Assembly (NCBI RefSeq): GCF_900609045.1
Contig: NZ_UXAV01000012.1
Location: forward strand, 1 to 64,000
Direction: 5' to 3'
DNA: 64,000 nt
From: Filibacter tadaridae
GTDB lineage: Bacteria; Bacillota; Bacilli; Bacillales_A; Planococcaceae
This document shows positions 44,034 through 55,052 of the stretch, piece by piece (the first letter of the stretch is position 1; each line of letters opens with the position of its first letter). Below the pieces are notes generated by a model. It saw only the letters and a program-made list of their open reading frames with translations. It did no database searches and was not told where the DNA came from. The position numbers and the translations under genes were made by a program.

Positions 44034-44452
44034 AACGTTCCATCCTCCTTTGCTTTCCCGATAAACCGAATAGACTCAGTAATTAGTTCTTCAACCCGCT
44101 CCGTTCTGCCGAGTAGATAGGTGAACCCGATGACCGCTTCAAATCCTGAGCTATAATTATATGTCACGACATCCGTGTTTTTCGGCACCGATCCAGACTT
44201 CGCATTACGTCCACGTCTCATAACCGCTTCTTCTTCTTCAGTTAAATAGCCTGTTTGATGCATCATTTTTACGATTCCCGCTTGTGCTTTTGCTGATACA
44301 TATTGAGTTGCTTGTTTGTGTAAAACATTTGGTCTGACACGCCCTGAGCGCAATAGGTGTTCGCGAACCGCTTGTTCGTACACAGCATCTCCCATATAAG
44401 CGAGCGCAAGCGCATTCAATTGTTTGACGTCTATATTACGTAAATTAGTCAC
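44030..44452 (-). CDS. mrnC: Mini-ribonuclease III
   Basis: 140 residues. An RNase III catalytic domain without the RNA-binding domain: [19 protein letters not shown] with the catalytic Asp, and the later E-containing [13 protein letters not shown]. It matures 23S rRNA in B. subtilis. It lies 3 bp after cysS, which always precedes it in Bacillales. Confidence 0.95.
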   Translation of the reverse strand: MTNLRNIDVKQLNALALAYMGDAVYEQAVREHLLRSGRVRPNVLHKQATQYVSAKAQAGIVKMMHQTGYLTEEEEAVMRRGRNAKSGSVPKNTDVVTYNYSSGFEAVIGFTYLLGRTERVEELITESIRFIGKAKEDGTL

Positions 44453-44455
44453 TTG

Positions 44456-45856
44456 TCAGCCTCTTTTCCAGCGTGTACCTTGCGCGGTATCTTCTAAGAT
44501 AATCCCTTGTTCCTTCAACTCATCCCGTATTTCATCGGACCGTTTAAAATCACGATTACGACGTGCCGTTAAACGGTCTTCAATCAGCATTTCGATGTCC
44601 TCATCTAAAAGGTCTGCATCGACATTAAGCGGGATACCAAGAACCGAAAGTAAATCTTCAAACGTTGAGATTAAGTGACCGAGTACAATGTGCTGTGTAT
44701 TTTTCTCCAACAGATAGACGTTCGCAAGCTTTGAAAGCTCAAATATCGCGGCAATCGCATTCGCCGTATTGAAGTCGTCATCCATCGCAATTTCGAATTG
44801 TATTTTCACTTCATCTACTTTGTGCATCCAAACGTCTTTCTGATCACCCAAATCCGCGGATGTGCTTAGGCGATGTTTTAAGTTGTTATACGCTGTACGG
44901 ATTCTATCCAATCCGTTCGCAGCGCTCTCAACGAGTTCTTGCGCAAAGTTGACGGGATGTCTGTAGTGAACGGACAGCATGAAGAAACGTAGTACTTGCG
45001 GGTCAATTTGTTTACGAATATCATTCACCAAGACAAAGTTACCCAGTGATTTCGACATTTTTTCATTATCAATATTAATATAACCATTATGCATCCAATA
45101 GCGTGCAAACTGTTTACCAGTCATCGCTTCCGATTGCGCGATTTCGTTTTCATGGTGTGGGAAGGTCAAGTCTTGCCCGCCGGCATGGATGTCAATTGTA
45201 TCGCCAAGATGCTCACGAGCCATAACCGAACATTCAATATGCCAACCTGGTCGACCTAATCCCCAAGGACTTCCCCATGAAATTTCACCTTCTTTCGCTG
45301 CCTTCCAAAGAGCAAAGTCAAGTGAATTCTCTTTCTTAACGCCTTCTTCAATCCGTGAACCGATTTTCAGTTCATCGGTCGATTGGTGAGATAACTTCCC
45401 ATAACCGTCAAAACTGCGCGTTCTATAATAAACATCTCCGTGCGATTCGTAAGCAAATCCTTTATCAATTAATACGCTGATAAAATCGACGATATCGGTG
45501 ATATGATCCGTTACACGCGGATGCACATCCGCTTTACCGCAACCGAGTGCTGTCACATCTTCAAAATAAGCATGGATGAAACGGTCGGTCAGTTCACCAA
45601 CTTCTTCACCAAGATCTTTAGCAGTTTTAATAATTTTATCGTCAACGTCTGTGAAGTTTGATACATAAGCCACATCAAATCCACGATATTCCAAGTAGCG
45701 TCTGACAGTATCAAATACGATGACAGGTCGCGCATTTCCGATATGAATGTAATTATAGACGGTCGGTCCGCAAACGTACATCTTCACTTTTCCTTCTTCC
45801 AGTGGGATGAAAGGCTCTTTTTTCCGCGTAAGTGTGTTGTAGATTTGAATGCCCAT
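44456..45856 (-). CDS. cysS: Cysteinyl-tRNA synthetase
   Basis: 466 residues. Zinc Cys at VCGPTVYNY (near residue 29), HIGH-type YIHIGNARP near 36, KMSKS loop [10 protein letters not shown] near 268, and the zinc-binding WHIECS. It charges tRNA-Cys. Its start shares a base with the cysE stop, so it is coupled to cysE and controlled by the cysteine T-box upstream. Confidence 0.98.
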   Translation of the reverse strand: MGIQIYNTLTRKKEPFIPLEEGKVKMYVCGPTVYNYIHIGNARPVIVFDTVRRYLEYRGFDVAYVSNFTDVDDKIIKTAKDLGEEVGELTDRFIHAYFEDVTALGCGKADVHPRVTDHITDIVDFISVLIDKGFAYESHGDVYYRTRSFDGYGKLSHQSTDELKIGSRIEEGVKKENSLDFALWKAAKEGEISWGSPWGLGRPGWHIECSVMAREHLGDTIDIHAGGQDLTFPHHENEIAQSEAMTGKQFARYWMHNGYINIDNEKMSKSLGNFVLVNDIRKQIDPQVLRFFMLSVHYRHPVNFAQELVESAANGLDRIRTAYNNLKHRLSTSADLGDQKDVWMHKVDEVKIQFEIAMDDDFNTANAIAAIFELSKLANVYLLEKNTQHIVLGHLISTFEDLLSVLGIPLNVDADLLDEDIEMLIEDRLTARRNRDFKRSDEIRDELKEQGIILEDTAQGTRWKRG

Positions 45857-46515
45857 TATAGGTCCCCCTCTTTCTTGTTCACGTTTTCCAACTGTTGTAT
45901 ATGTTCTTTTAACAATGTGATTTCTGCATCCAACCGCTCACATGTATCGGCGACCGGATCAGGAAGATTTTGATGATCATGTCTGCCCTTAATTTTCACA
46001 CCATTCACGATAACGACTTTTCCCGGAATACCGACAACCGTCGCATCGGGCGGGACATCTTTTAACACGACGGATCCCGCTCCAACTTTACTTCTTTCCC
46101 CGATTGTAATCGATCCAAGCACTTTTGCACCCGTAGCAACTAACACATTGTCATGCAGTGTAGGGTGTCGTTTTCCTTTTTCTTTACCTGTGCCACCAAG
46201 TGTAACACCCTGATAGATTGTAACGTCATTGCCTATTACACATGTTTCTCCGATGACGACACCCATGCCATGATCGATGAAAAAACGTCGTCCAATTTGT
46301 GCACCCGGGTGGATTTCAATCCCTGTGAAAAATCGACTGATTTGCGATACGCTTCTTGCTAGAAATAATAAGTTTCTTTTATATAATGCATGGGCAATTC
46401 TGTGATTCCAAATTGCATGCAGTCCGGAATAGGTGAGCACGACTTCGAAAGTGCTTCGTGCGGCGGGGTCCTGCTCAAATATGCACCGGATGTCCTCTTT
46501 CATTAGTCGGAACAA
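45856..46515 (-). CDS. cysE: Serine O-acetyltransferase
   Basis: 219 residues from a TTG start (46513-46515), 6 nt after GGGGGG; the long in-frame extension upstream is T-box RNA. Left-handed beta-helix of hexapeptide repeats with the active His region [14 protein letters not shown] near residue 90 and [12 protein letters not shown] near 117. It makes O-acetylserine, the precursor of cysteine. Translated together with cysS. Confidence 0.96.
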   Translation of the reverse strand: MFRLMKEDIRCIFEQDPAARSTFEVVLTYSGLHAIWNHRIAHALYKRNLLFLARSVSQISRFFTGIEIHPGAQIGRRFFIDHGMGVVIGETCVIGNDVTIYQGVTLGGTGKEKGKRHPTLHDNVLVATGAKVLGSITIGERSKVGAGSVVLKDVPPDATVVGIPGKVVIVNGVKIKGRHDHQNLPDPVADTCERLDAEITLLKEHIQQLENVNKKEGDL

Positions 46516-46544
46516 GCCGTTCCCCCCTTTTTTTATCAATAAAA

Positions 46545-46790
46545 AAAATGCGCCCCTGTCCTTGTGACAGAGACGCATTGTATGCGTGGTTCCACTCCGC
46601 TTGGAAAGCTTAACGCTTCCCCGCTTGGCACCCTTAACGTGGGTGTTACCGTCCGGCCTACTTACTTTCGGCACGGCACTCAAAGGTGCATTTCCGCAGT
46701 GCAGCGGCACGGATCACTTACAGCCAGTGATGATCCTCTCTGTAGAGCTTGCACTGTGTACTTATCCTTCTCAAAGCTTTGGTGTTTGTA
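46545..46790 (-). promoter_or_regulatory. T-box riboswitch, cysteine specificity
   Basis: On the minus strand, the Stem I landmarks GAGAAGGATAAGTACA, a specifier loop GAAATGCACC holding codon UGC (46688-46690), the T-box sequence GAGTGGAACCACG (from about 46599), then a terminator AATGCGTCTCTGTC/GACAGGGGCGCATT (46547-46580) followed by eight T residues. Uncharged tRNA-Cys should allow readthrough into cysE-cysS-mrnC-rlmB-rae1. Confidence 0.93.
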
Positions 46791-46862
46791 AAATACAAAG
46801 TCTATCCTACCGGCCATGCAAGCGGTCGGAATGGGTTCGTTGTTCTGTCATGTATACACCAC

Positions 46863-46890
46863 ATTGTACACGCCAATCCCCGAAAGTCAA
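46863..46890 (-). promoter_or_regulatory. Sigma-A promoter of the cysE operon
   Basis: TTGACT (46885-46890), 16-bp spacer, TACAAT (46863-46868), just after the gltX stop codon and upstream of the T-box. Confidence 0.8.
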
Positions 46891-46900
46891 CGGATAGTTA

Positions 46901-48361
46901 TTATCCCGCGTATTTCGATACACGCTCAATCGCTTTTTCCTTACCGATCAATGCGATAGCAGCTTGCAATTCCGGTCCATGCATTTCACCAGTTGTTACA
47001 ACACGGATAGGCATGAATAAGTTTTTCCCTTTGTGGCCCGTTTCCTTCTGAACTGCTTTAATGGCAGCTTTAATGGAATCAGCATCAAATGGTTCAAGCT
47101 CCTCAAGTTTCCCCTTGAATGATTTCATCACTTCCGGCACTTGCTCTCCCGCAAGAATTGCCTGGGATTCTTCATCGTATTCAATAACGTCCGTAAAGAA
47201 TTGGGCGGAAAGTTCAACGATTTCCGCACCAAAACTGAGCTGGTCATGGTACAACGCAATCAGTTGTCGTGCCCAAGTAGTTTCTTTTTCCGTCATTTCT
47301 GTATTCACAAGCCCTGCGTTTTGAAGATGCGGCAAAGCAAGTTCAACAACTTCATCGAGACTTAGTTTTTTTACATATTGGTTGTTCGTCCACATCAATT
47401 TTTGTTTATCGAACATGGAGGGTGATTTGGATAAACGGCTTACGTCGAAAATATTGATCAATTCTTCACGGGAGAAAATCTCCTCTTCCCCAGCCGGCGA
47501 CCAGCCAAGAAGTGCAAAGAAGTTGAACATAGCTTCCGGTAAATAACCGAGCTCTTTATATTGAGAGATGAATTGGATGATGGATTCATCGCGTTTGGAC
47601 AGTTTTTTCCGATCTTCGTTGATGATAAGCGTCATATGACCGTAACTTGGATATTCCCATCCGAATACGTCATAGATCATTAATTGTTTAGGTGTGTTCG
47701 TCAAATGTTCTTCGCCACGGAAAACATGAGAAATCTTCATGAAATGGTCATCGACAACAACCGCAAAGTTGTATGTCGGGATTCCATTCGCTTTTACAAG
47801 CACCCAGTCGCCGACGTCTTTCGCTTCAAATGTCACTGTACCACGCACAAGGTCTTCCACTTTGTATGTGACGCCTTCAGGTACTTTCATACGGATGGTA
47901 TAAGGCAAGCCAGAAGCTTCTTTTTCCGCCACTTCTCCTACTGTTAGATTGCGACAAGTGCCACTGTACATAGGTGCCGCGATTCCCGATTCTTTTTGTT
48001 TTTCACGCTCTGCCTCCAACTTTTCCGTAGTACAGAAACATTTATAAGCATGACCGCCATCCAACATTTCCTGTGCATATTTCGCGTATAAGTCAAGTCG
48101 CTCCATTTGACGATACGGGCCATATGAACCGCCGATGTCAACCGATTCATCGTAGTTGATGCCGAGCCATTTCAAATTATCAAGTTGGGATAGTTCTCCA
48201 GCTTCAATATTCCGGACTGTATCCGTATCTTCGATTCGAACAATAAATTTCCCACCGTGGTGACGGGCAAATAGATAATTGAAAAGCGCTGTCCTTGCCC
48301 CACCGATATGTAAATGGCCAGTTGGACTTGGCGCATAGCGTACGCGTACTTCTGAAGTCAT
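46901..48361 (-). CDS. gltX: Glutamyl-tRNA synthetase
   Basis: 486 residues. HIGH motif [19 protein letters not shown] near residue 10 and KMSKS-type [10 protein letters not shown] near 253; discriminating-type core followed by the all-alpha anticodon domain ending ERVSKYAG. In Bacillales the enzyme often also charges tRNA-Gln before amidation; that is family knowledge. It lies 69 bp after ispF. Confidence 0.98.
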   Translation of the reverse strand: MTSEVRVRYAPSPTGHLHIGGARTALFNYLFARHHGGKFIVRIEDTDTVRNIEAGELSQLDNLKWLGINYDESVDIGGSYGPYRQMERLDLYAKYAQEMLDGGHAYKCFCTTEKLEAEREKQKESGIAAPMYSGTCRNLTVGEVAEKEASGLPYTIRMKVPEGVTYKVEDLVRGTVTFEAKDVGDWVLVKANGIPTYNFAVVVDDHFMKISHVFRGEEHLTNTPKQLMIYDVFGWEYPSYGHMTLIINEDRKKLSKRDESIIQFISQYKELGYLPEAMFNFFALLGWSPAGEEEIFSREELINIFDVSRLSKSPSMFDKQKLMWTNNQYVKKLSLDEVVELALPHLQNAGLVNTEMTEKETTWARQLIALYHDQLSFGAEIVELSAQFFTDVIEYDEESQAILAGEQVPEVMKSFKGKLEELEPFDADSIKAAIKAVQKETGHKGKNLFMPIRVVTTGEMHGPELQAAIALIGKEKAIERVSKYAG

Positions 48362-48430
48362 ATGGGTACATCTCCGTTCTGTTTTTGATTACTGTTTAGT
48401 TTACCACTGGTCGGGATTGTTTGAAAGGCG

Positions 48431-48907
48431 TTATGCCTGTACAAGTAAAATGGTTGCCATTGAGGCAATTCCTTCTTCCCGTCCCGTAAAACCTAACTTT
48501 TCCGTCGTTGTTGCTTTTACATTCACCTGGGTTACGTCCGCTTTTAACAGACCTGCGACACGTTCACGGATTGCCCCGATATGGGGAGCCATTTTCGGTC
48601 TCTGCGCAATGATTGTGCAGTCGATATTTCCAAGTTTATAGCCCTTTTTTTCTACAAGTTCCCATATCTTTTGCAAAAGCACCGCTGAATCCGCGTCTTT
48701 AAACGCCGCGTCCGTATCAGGGAAATGACGGCCTATGTCCCCTTCGCCGATTGCTCCGAGTGCTGCATCCGTAATGGTATGCAATAAAACATCTGCATCG
48801 GAGTGACCCGTCAATCCCTTGTCATGCGGGATGGTCAACCCTCCAATGATAAGTGGGCGTCCCTCTTCAAATTGATGCACATCAAAACCTTGTCCAATTC
48901 TAAACAT
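48431..48907 (-). CDS. ispF: 2-C-methyl-D-erythritol 2,4-cyclodiphosphate synthase
   Basis: 158 residues from the second of two adjacent ATGs, 6 nt after GGAGG. GFDVHQF with zinc ligands Asp and His near residues 8-10, [15 protein letters not shown] near 34-48, and [10 protein letters not shown]. It acts in the MEP isoprenoid pathway directly after IspE. It overlaps the ispD stop by 8 bp. Confidence 0.97.
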   Translation of the reverse strand: MFRIGQGFDVHQFEEGRPLIIGGLTIPHDKGLTGHSDADVLLHTITDAALGAIGEGDIGRHFPDTDAAFKDADSAVLLQKIWELVEKKGYKLGNIDCTIIAQRPKMAPHIGAIRERVAGLLKADVTQVNVKATTTEKLGFTGREEGIASMATILLVQA

Positions 48908-49598
48908 CATTATCCTCCTGTCGACGTCTACCCAAAAAGATTTCCCCGAAGACGAGATCTTCTTGTGTCGTCATTTTCACATTATCATACGTACTTTCTA
49001 CAATTCGGACTTGGTGGTCGATGCGTTCAACTAGCATCGACTCATCCGTACCAAGGAAACCTTCTTGTTCAGCCTGCGCCGAGGCTTTCGCCAGTAAGTC
49101 ATAGCGAAACGCTTGTGGAGTTTGAACAATCCATAACTTCTCGCGATCCACCGTTTCTTCGACGATGCCGCCTGGTGCAAACTTCATCGTATCTTTCGCC
49201 TGTACACCGGCTATCGCCGCTCCATGCTCTGCAGCCATCCGTACAAGTTCCCGGATAACTAAACGGCGGATGAATGGTCTGGCAGCATCATGGACAAGGA
49301 CGATGCCATTATCCGTATACGCGCGTATACATGCCGCTACGCTATATTGACGTTCTCCTCCACCATCCACTAACGCTTTCACTTTTGTAATCATGAACTT
49401 TTCAAGCGCATTTTGGATATCCGCGCGCTCTTCTGGTTTCACCGCAAGGATAATTCCAATGCAAGCCGGATCTTTCTCGAACACATCCAACGTGTGAATG
49501 AGTATCGGTTTTTCACCCAATTTCAAAAAAAGCTTATTAAAACCTGCACCCATCCGTTGTCCACTTCCAGCTGCCGGCATCATAACTGTATAGTCCAC
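48900..49598 (-). CDS. ispD: 2-C-methyl-D-erythritol 4-phosphate cytidylyltransferase
   Basis: 232 residues from a GTG start with a weak ribosome site. [11 protein letters not shown] near residue 7 is the CTP-binding glycine-rich loop, LVHDAARPF near 101 and GTDESMLVE near 197 complete the family pattern. It makes CDP-methylerythritol in the MEP pathway. Its end overlaps ispF; together they form the usual ispD-ispF pair. Confidence 0.96.
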   Translation of the reverse strand: MDYTVMMPAAGSGQRMGAGFNKLFLKLGEKPILIHTLDVFEKDPACIGIILAVKPEERADIQNALEKFMITKVKALVDGGGERQYSVAACIRAYTDNGIVLVHDAARPFIRRLVIRELVRMAAEHGAAIAGVQAKDTMKFAPGGIVEETVDREKLWIVQTPQAFRYDLLAKASAQAEQEGFLGTDESMLVERIDHQVRIVESTYDNVKMTTQEDLVFGEIFLGRRRQEDNDV

Positions 49599-49636
49599 AA
49601 TCCATCTTTCCCATCTATTATAAATTGCAAAAAACC

Positions 49637-50737
49637 TTATGTTCTAGTGTGCTTTCCATTCTTCGGCTTCGCAAAGATCATTCGTCCAGCAGATGTCTGC
49701 AACACGCTCGTCACAGTTACATCGATTGCGTTTCCGATATGGAACTTACCCTCTTCCACTACAATCATGGTCCCATCATCCAAATATGCGACGCCTTGAT
49801 TGTATTCTTTACCATCTTTAATGATGACGACATGCATGTCTTCACCCGGAATGACTACCGGCTTCACTGCATTTGCAAGGTCATTTATATTTAAGACAGC
49901 CACTCCATGCAGATCTGCAACTTTGTTCAAATTGAAATCATTCGTCACAACTAGCCCTTGCATGCTTTTCGCAAGATGTACAAGTTTTAAATCAACTTCG
50001 GATACATTCGTAAAGTCCTCATCCGTAATAAGAATAGTAGGTCCATCAGCTGTTTGCATACGTTTTAATACATCTAATCCACGTCTTCCTTTTGTGCGCT
50101 TCAACGTATCCGATGAATCGGCAATATGCTGGAGTTCCGTCAACACGAACTGAGGAACGACGAGCACCCCTTCAAGAAATCCAGTTGCTGAAATGTCGGC
50201 AATCCGTCCATCGATGATAACACTTGTATCGAGAATTTTATTTAACTTGCTGTTTGTAGATGCAGGCAATTCATCCGCATCTTTCTTTTTAGGTACCGGG
50301 CTCCTGACCGATTGAGCCGCATGGATGAAATCCTCGCGCTTCTTAAAGCCGACTTGGAATCCGAGATAACCAAGAATGATTGATAAGAGAATAGGCAATA
50401 CAGACGTTATAATCGGAATTTCAATACCGCTTAATCCAAAACTAATCAAAAACGCTACAATCAACCCGACTATTAGACCAATCGTACCAAATAACAAGTC
50501 AAATATCGGTGCTTTCAATAAACGTTCTTCCATCCATTTAATAAAGTTGACAATGGGTTCTGTTAAAAATAAGCCAATCAGATAGAGTATTGCTGCACCA
50601 AGAACAGCGGACACATAGGGGTTATTTATAAATGGGGACGAAGTAAAAGAAAATAAAATAAATAAATTCGGTAAGAATAAAACCCCAAGCGTGCCACCGA
50701 CTAGCAGGAATGCAATCTGGACAACTCTTTTCAACAT
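49637..50737 (-). CDS. yacL: PIN-TRAM domain membrane protein YacL
   Basis: 366 residues from ATG 50737, 9 nt after AGGAGG. Four membrane helices (about residues 5-30, 42-60, 77-103, 106-125), a PIN nuclease-like domain starting KILDTSVIIDGRIADI near 190 with further Asp at ITDEDFTN and TNDFNLNK, and a C-terminal TRAM domain. The predicted activity is RNase, but no substrate is known. It normally follows disA; here radA is directly upstream. Confidence 0.92.
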   Translation of the reverse strand: MLKRVVQIAFLLVGGTLGVLFLPNLFILFSFTSSPFINNPYVSAVLGAAILYLIGLFLTEPIVNFIKWMEERLLKAPIFDLLFGTIGLIVGLIVAFLISFGLSGIEIPIITSVLPILLSIILGYLGFQVGFKKREDFIHAAQSVRSPVPKKKDADELPASTNSKLNKILDTSVIIDGRIADISATGFLEGVLVVPQFVLTELQHIADSSDTLKRTKGRRGLDVLKRMQTADGPTILITDEDFTNVSEVDLKLVHLAKSMQGLVVTNDFNLNKVADLHGVAVLNINDLANAVKPVVIPGEDMHVVIIKDGKEYNQGVAYLDDGTMIVVEEGKFHIGNAIDVTVTSVLQTSAGRMIFAKPKNGKHTRT

Positions 50738-50917
50738 ACGAACCACCTCCTTTTCTCACAATTATACATGTTTTATCTGCCTAACGCTCCGATTAACCTA
50801 ACGCGCATAGATAATACATGTCCATCCTATTAAGACTACTTTACAACGTCCGAAGTTCCAGCTTCCTTTCCCAAAAGTACAGGGCTGTCAAAAAGAAAGC
50901 CCCGCAATTCCTACCAT

Positions 50918-52291
50918 TCACTCTTTGAAAGCAATTTTAAGTGCATCGCTTACGGTTTCGACGCCAATGACTTTGATACCTTCCGGATAATCCCATCCAC
51001 CAAGATTTGAAGAAGGTATCACCGCACGATCAAAGCCAAGTTTCGCAGCTTCCGTGACACGCTGTTCAATACGAGATACACGTCGTACTTCACCTGTCAA
51101 ACCTACTTCCCCGATGAAACAATCAGATAACCCCACCGCAAGATCCCTATAGCTTGAAACAATACTCATTAGAACTGCAAGATCAATCGCAGGTTCATCC
51201 AGTTTTACGCCACCCGCGACTTTAATATAAGCATCTTGTGCTTGTAATAGCATTCCCATTCGTTTTTCAAGTACAGCCATAAGAAGTGATACGCGGTTTT
51301 GGTCAAGCCCTGTCGCCATACGCTTCGGATAATTGAAGCTCGACGGCGTGACAAGCGCTTGTATCTCTACAAGAATGGGACGCGTCCCTTCCATTGAAGC
51401 GACAACAGTTGAACCTGCCCCTCCAAGAGATCTTTCACGCAAAAACAACTCTGATGGATTCAGCACTTCCTTCAAACCTGATTGCAGCATTTCAAAAATA
51501 GCGATTTCATTTGTTGAACCGAAACGGTTTTTAACACTCCGTAGAATTCTGTACGTATGGTGACGCTCCCCTTCGAAATAGAGAACGGTATCCACCATAT
51601 GCTCCAAAATTCGTGGACCGGCAATCTGACCATCTTTTGTCACATGACCAACTAAAAAGATGGCTATATTTTTTGTTTTTGCAATACGCATCAACTCCGC
51701 CGTACATTCCCGCACTTGCGTGACACTCCCAGGTGCAGAAGTCACTTCCGGATGATGGACAGTCTGGATAGAGTCGACGATAACAAACGCAGGGTTTACA
51801 TCCGCAATCGTATCGTGAATTAACCCAAGATCCGTCTCGGCGTAGATGTAAAGTTCATCCGAAGCAACACCGAGACGTTCAGCACGCAGCTTCGTTTGTC
51901 GGATGGACTCCTCTCCTGAAATATAAAGGACACGTTGCCCTTTATTCGCAAGAAGAGATGAAACTTGAAGAAGTAGCGTAGATTTCCCGATGCCCGGATC
52001 ACCACCGATGAGTACAAGGGAACCGGGTACAACTCCGCCACCAAGCACGCGATTTAGTTCGTCCAAGTCTGTATCGATCCGCGGCTCTTTCATCGTTTCG
52101 ATTGTGCTAATCGGCATCGCTTTTTGGCGTGTATTGTCACTATGCTGGAATGCACCACGCGGTCCTTTTTGAACAACTTCAACTTCCTCGTCCATCGTGT
52201 TCCATTCTCCGCAACCAGGACAACGCCCCATCCATTTCGCCGATTCATAACCACATGATTTACACATGAATTTCGACTTTCTTTTTGCCAT
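50918..52291 (-). CDS. radA: DNA repair protein RadA
   Basis: 457 residues from ATG 52291, 4-5 nt after GGAGG; a 25-codon in-frame extension was rejected. Zinc finger [18 protein letters not shown] at the N-terminus, Walker [11 protein letters not shown] near residue 95, RadA-specific KNRFGSTNE near 253, and a Lon-like C-terminal domain. It is a branch-migration helicase in recombination. It follows clpC by 78 bp. Confidence 0.97.
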   Translation of the reverse strand: MAKRKSKFMCKSCGYESAKWMGRCPGCGEWNTMDEEVEVVQKGPRGAFQHSDNTRQKAMPISTIETMKEPRIDTDLDELNRVLGGGVVPGSLVLIGGDPGIGKSTLLLQVSSLLANKGQRVLYISGEESIRQTKLRAERLGVASDELYIYAETDLGLIHDTIADVNPAFVIVDSIQTVHHPEVTSAPGSVTQVRECTAELMRIAKTKNIAIFLVGHVTKDGQIAGPRILEHMVDTVLYFEGERHHTYRILRSVKNRFGSTNEIAIFEMLQSGLKEVLNPSELFLRERSLGGAGSTVVASMEGTRPILVEIQALVTPSSFNYPKRMATGLDQNRVSLLMAVLEKRMGMLLQAQDAYIKVAGGVKLDEPAIDLAVLMSIVSSYRDLAVGLSDCFIGEVGLTGEVRRVSRIEQRVTEAAKLGFDRAVIPSSNLGGWDYPEGIKVIGVETVSDALKIAFKE

Positions 52292-52369
52292 AAAATCCTC
52301 CATATACGAAAAGGACAGCCCATCAACGCCGAAAATAACAGTTGGCGGATGGACTATCCAGTTCACTTA

Positions 52370-54838
52370 TTATTTTTTTGCTACTTCAACTTTTTCTTTT
52401 TCTTTTTCCACGACTGTATCCTTCTTAACGACGAATTCATCGTTTTCCACGTCAACTATGACTTTACCGCCAGTTAGGATGGTCCCACTTAAAAGCTCTT
52501 CTGACAGACGGTCTTCAACATGTTTTTGAAGTGCCCGACGTAACGGACGTGCACCGTATTCGGGATCATATCCTTCCTCAGAAATTTTCTGCTTCGCATC
52601 CTCTGTCAATTCCAGTTCGATATCCTGCTCGGAAAGACGCTTCGACAACTCCCTGGACATAAGCGTAACAATTTTACGTAAATGTTCTTTTTCAAGTGAA
52701 TGGAAGACAATCATTTCATCTACACGGTTCAAGAACTCAGGACGGAATGCTTTTTTCAACTCTTCAAGCATTGTTTCCTTCATACCTTCATAGTTGGTAT
52801 TCGTATCTTGAATATTGAAGCCGACATAACGGTTTTTCTTCAATGCTTCCGCACCGACATTCGAAGTCATAATGACGACGGTGTTGCGGAAATCGATTGT
52901 GCGTCCTTTTGAATCCGTCAATCTACCGTCTTCCAATACTTGCAAGAGTATATTGAAGACATCAGGATGCGCTTTTTCAATCTCATCGAGAAGTACTACT
53001 GAATAAGGTTTACGACGAACTTTTTCCGTCAATTGACCCCCTTCGTCATAACCAACATAACCTGGAGGTGACCCAACGAGACGTGACGTCGAATGCTTTT
53101 CCATATACTCGGACATATCTACACGTATCATCGCATCTTCATCTCCGAACATGACCTCAGCAAGCGCACGTGCAAGTTCGGTTTTACCAACGCCAGTTGG
53201 ACCAAGGAAGATGAATGAACCAATCGGCCGCTTCGGATCCTTAAGGCCAGCACGGGCGCGACGTATTGCCCGGGAAATAGCTGTCACCGCTTCACTTTGA
53301 CCAATAACTCTTTCATGGAGCATCTCTTCCATGTTCAATAATTTAACACTTTCAGTTTCCGCGATTTTCGCAACAGGAATTCCCGTCCACATCGCTACAA
53401 CTTCGGCAATATCATCCACAGTTACTGAGGATTCTTTTTTACCTTGTTTTTCTTTCCATTCCGTTTTCGTTGTTTCAAGCTCTTCTTTCATCTTCTGCTC
53501 TTTGTCGCGGAATGAAGCTGCCTTTTCGAATTCTTGACTTTGAACGGCCGCATTCTTTTCATGTCTGATGGCTTCCAATTTAGATTCAAGATCCTTCAGG
53601 TTTGGCGGAGTTGTGTATGAACGTAAGCGAACCTTTGAACCCGCTTCATCGATTAGGTCAATCGCTTTGTCGGGAAGGAATCTGTCGGAAATATATCGGT
53701 CGGACATTTTCGCTGCCGCTTCAATGGATTCATCCGTAATTTTCACACGGTGATGTGCTTCATAACGGTCACGCAAACCATACAATATTTGAACCGTTTC
53801 TTCTACTGTCGGCTCGTCGACCTGGATGGGTTGGAAACGTCGTTCAAGTGCAGCATCCTTTTCAATGTATTTTCGGTACTCATCAAGCGTAGTGGCACCA
53901 ATACATTGCAATTCACCGCGTGCTAGTGACGGTTTAAGAATGTTGGATGCGTCTATGGCACCTTCAGCTCCACCTGCACCAATGAGTGTGTGTAATTCAT
54001 CGATGAAAAGGATAATATTACCCGCTTGTCGGATTTCTTCCATCACTTTTTTCATACGATCTTCGAATTCTCCACGGTATTTCGTACCCGCAACGACTGT
54101 ACCCATATCAAGTGTCATAACCCGCTTATCACGCAGAATCTCAGGCACTTCATTGTTCACAACTTGCAGGGCGAGTCCTTCAGCGATAGCTGTTTTACCC
54201 ACTCCTGGTTCTCCGATAAGGACAGGATTGTTTTTCGTACGGCGTGCTAATACTTCGATAACTCGTGTGATTTCCTTGCCGCGTCCAATAACCGGATCAA
54301 GCGAACCCTCGCGCGCCACTTCTGTCAAGTCACGTGCCAAACTATCCAAAGTCGGTGTCGCTGCAGAATTTTGTGCACCTTGACTGTTGGCAGAACTATC
54401 GTTACTTCCTAGAAGTTGAAGAACTTGTTGACGGGCTTTGTTTAGACTAACGCCAGCATTATTCAACACACGTGCTGCCACACCTTCACCTTCGCGGATT
54501 AGCGCAAGGAGAATATGTTCAGTTCCAATGTATGAATGTCCTAGTTTGCGGGACTCGTCAACCGATAGTTCGATTACTTTTTTAGCGCGTGGTGTGTAAT
54601 GGACAATCGGTCCGACTTCTTTTGTACCAGAGCCAACTAACTTTTCTACGCCCTGTTCAATCGTTTCAAGGCTGATGTCTATTGCCTCAAGCGCTTTTGC
54701 GGCAATTCCGCCACCTTCACGGATAAGTCCTAACAAGATATGTTCAGTTCCGATGGATTCATGTTTCATCCGAATCGCTTCTTCTTGGGCGAGTTGCAAC
54801 ACTTTTTGGGCACGTTGTGTAAATCGATTAAACATCAT
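52370..54838 (-). CDS. clpC: ATP-dependent Clp protease ATPase subunit ClpC
   Basis: 822 residues from ATG 54838 ([11 protein letters not shown]), matching the B. subtilis start. Two Clp N repeats (about 3-145), AAA1 with Walker [10 protein letters not shown] near 210, a UVR/M domain near 420-460 for adaptor binding, AAA2 with GPTGVGKTE near 545, and a Lys/Glu-rich tail. It unfolds proteins for ClpP, including arginine-phosphorylated ones marked by McsB. It has its own CtsR-controlled promoter directly upstream, besides the ctsR operon promoter. Confidence 0.97.
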   Translation of the reverse strand: MMFNRFTQRAQKVLQLAQEEAIRMKHESIGTEHILLGLIREGGGIAAKALEAIDISLETIEQGVEKLVGSGTKEVGPIVHYTPRAKKVIELSVDESRKLGHSYIGTEHILLALIREGEGVAARVLNNAGVSLNKARQQVLQLLGSNDSSANSQGAQNSAATPTLDSLARDLTEVAREGSLDPVIGRGKEITRVIEVLARRTKNNPVLIGEPGVGKTAIAEGLALQVVNNEVPEILRDKRVMTLDMGTVVAGTKYRGEFEDRMKKVMEEIRQAGNIILFIDELHTLIGAGGAEGAIDASNILKPSLARGELQCIGATTLDEYRKYIEKDAALERRFQPIQVDEPTVEETVQILYGLRDRYEAHHRVKITDESIEAAAKMSDRYISDRFLPDKAIDLIDEAGSKVRLRSYTTPPNLKDLESKLEAIRHEKNAAVQSQEFEKAASFRDKEQKMKEELETTKTEWKEKQGKKESSVTVDDIAEVVAMWTGIPVAKIAETESVKLLNMEEMLHERVIGQSEAVTAISRAIRRARAGLKDPKRPIGSFIFLGPTGVGKTELARALAEVMFGDEDAMIRVDMSEYMEKHSTSRLVGSPPGYVGYDEGGQLTEKVRRKPYSVVLLDEIEKAHPDVFNILLQVLEDGRLTDSKGRTIDFRNTVVIMTSNVGAEALKKNRYVGFNIQDTNTNYEGMKETMLEELKKAFRPEFLNRVDEMIVFHSLEKEHLRKIVTLMSRELSKRLSEQDIELELTEDAKQKISEEGYDPEYGARPLRRALQKHVEDRLSEELLSGTILTGGKVIVDVENDEFVVKKDTVVEKEKEKVEVAKK

Positions 54839-54995
54839 ATTCATTCCTCTCCTTCTATCTATATGCTATCAATTCCCTTAACACACATACATTACTCAAG
54901 TGAATTCTACATTCTAGCTCAGTTTATGAAAAAGTATTCTCTTTTATAATCTATTCAACTAGAACGTGTAGAACTCCTTTATTCTGAAAATTGAC

Positions 54996-55012
54996 TTTGA
55001 CCATCTCTGACC
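54996..55012 (-). promoter_or_regulatory. CtsR operator before clpC
   Basis: Minus strand GGTCAGAGATGGTCAAA, one base different from the CtsR consensus half-sites (GGTCAAA-N3/4-GTCAAA type). It begins 2 bp after the clpC promoter -10 element, as in the ctsR promoter, so CtsR should block this promoter. Confidence 0.82.
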
Positions 55013-55014
55013 TA

Positions 55015-55043
55015 ATCATACTGAAAATCAAATCCACGTGCAA
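55015..55043 (-). promoter_or_regulatory. Sigma-A promoter of clpC
   Basis: TTGCAC (55038-55043), 17-bp spacer, TATGAT (55015-55020), located 10 bp after the mcsB stop codon and followed at once by a CtsR operator. Confidence 0.8.
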
Positions 55044-55052
55044 AATACTTGC

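Noticed and set aside
46516..46710. N-terminal extension of CysE
   Set aside because: It translates T-box RNA; the TTG at 46515 has a good ribosome site and gives the family length.
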